Assembly: GCA_024637145.1 (NCBI GenBank)
Contig: JAGXFQ010000028.1
Location: 17,822-81,821, forward strand
DNA: 64,000 bases
Direction: 5' to 3'
Origin: Desulfobulbaceae bacterium
GTDB lineage: Bacteria > Desulfobacterota > Desulfobulbia > Desulfobulbales > SURF-16
Below, piece by piece: positions 63,688-64,000 of this stretch. The notes beneath the pieces are model-generated. The model did not search any database. It was not told the DNA's origin and saw only the letters and a list, made by a program, of their open reading frames with translations. A program made the position numbers and the translations under genes. The stretch's first letter is position 1; each line of letters opens with the position of its first letter.

Positions 63688-64000
63688 AGGGATCTTGACT
63701 CCTTTTCCCTGCTTGAGAATTTCATTTACCGAAGTGAGTTCATTTGCAGCCTTCTTGACAGTTACTTTTATTTTCTTATTGCGGTTAATGACACGTCCAA
63801 GTGAAGCATTCTTGTCGGACAGCAGTTCCCGTTTTGAGATAACTCGTTGATTTTACGTTATGTATTTTTTTGTCTTTCGTAAACTTTTTAGCCATGGCAC
63901 GATGTGCCCGACAAGCGTGTTTGTTGGCCCTGGTTATTAAGAAATAACAACGCTAAAACAATATGATAAATTAACACCGGAGGCGATTTTAAGATTGACA

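Overview
The window reads as a core-chromosome segment of an anaerobic, probably sulfate-reducing or sulfur-disproportionating member of the Desulfobacterota (Desulfobulbales-like). This is inferred from gene content, not from a database match. The indicators are an 11-subunit-type complex I cluster without NADH-input genes, an anaerobic cobalamin pathway with an exported CbiK, an AhbD-like radical SAM heme enzyme, rubredoxin, a triheme c7-type cytochrome and a monomeric NADP isocitrate dehydrogenase. No phage, insertion sequence or CRISPR array was seen.

Layout. 1-8.6 kb (minus): tRNA-Gly, then the translation operon rimP-nusA-ylxR-infB-rbfA-nrnA-truB-rpsO-pnp; pnp runs off the left edge. 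8.8-20.5 kb (minus): nuoABCDHIJK, an extra MrpD-like antiporter, a small membrane protein, nuoL-like, nuoM and nuoN, behind a good sigma70-type promoter and ending in a terminator. 20.5-22.5 kb (minus): mpl (murein recycling), a small unknown protein and tRNA-Ala. 22.7-24.6 kb (plus): a twice-frameshifted rhodanese/metallo-beta-lactamase gene, a 64-residue unknown and a rubredoxin. 25.1-30.7 kb (plus): the rod-shape operon mreB-mreC-mreD-mrdA-rodA. 30.8-36.0 kb (minus): phoH-like, ahbD-like, hemE, an HD-domain gene and hemH. 36.3-49 kb: nadE, an exported ATP-dependent DNA ligase, a cysteine-cluster protein, a c7-type cytochrome, icd, pyk, dnaA, a LysR regulator and a diguanylate cyclase. 48.7-62.7 kb: the cobalamin region. 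A minus-strand group (cbiA-btuC-btuD-btuF-small membrane protein) faces a plus-strand biosynthetic group (cobalamin riboswitch-cbiK-cbiC-cbiD-cbiET-cbiL-cbiF-cbiG-cbiH-kinase). 62.9-63.9 kb: a second GGDEF gene, apparently broken at its N-terminus.

The cobalamin region is the most unusual part. Six copies of an AC-rich, imperfectly palindromic repeat lie only in the gaps of the two B12 gene groups. Two copies abut start codons that lack a clear Shine-Dalgarno. A duplicated copy of the cbiET 3' end plus its adjoining repeat lies inverted about 4.7 kb away, next to cbiA. The cobaltochelatase CbiK carries a signal peptide yet is the first gene behind a B12 riboswitch with its own TTGACA promoter. 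The operon ends with a NahK/APH-like kinase of unknown substrate.

Secondary points of interest are a heme cluster combining hemE and hemH with an AhbD-like enzyme, complex I with an extra antiporter subunit, a rubredoxin with a CxC instead of a CxxC knuckle, and a DNA ligase with an export signal. All function calls come from reading motifs and gene order; no searches were run.
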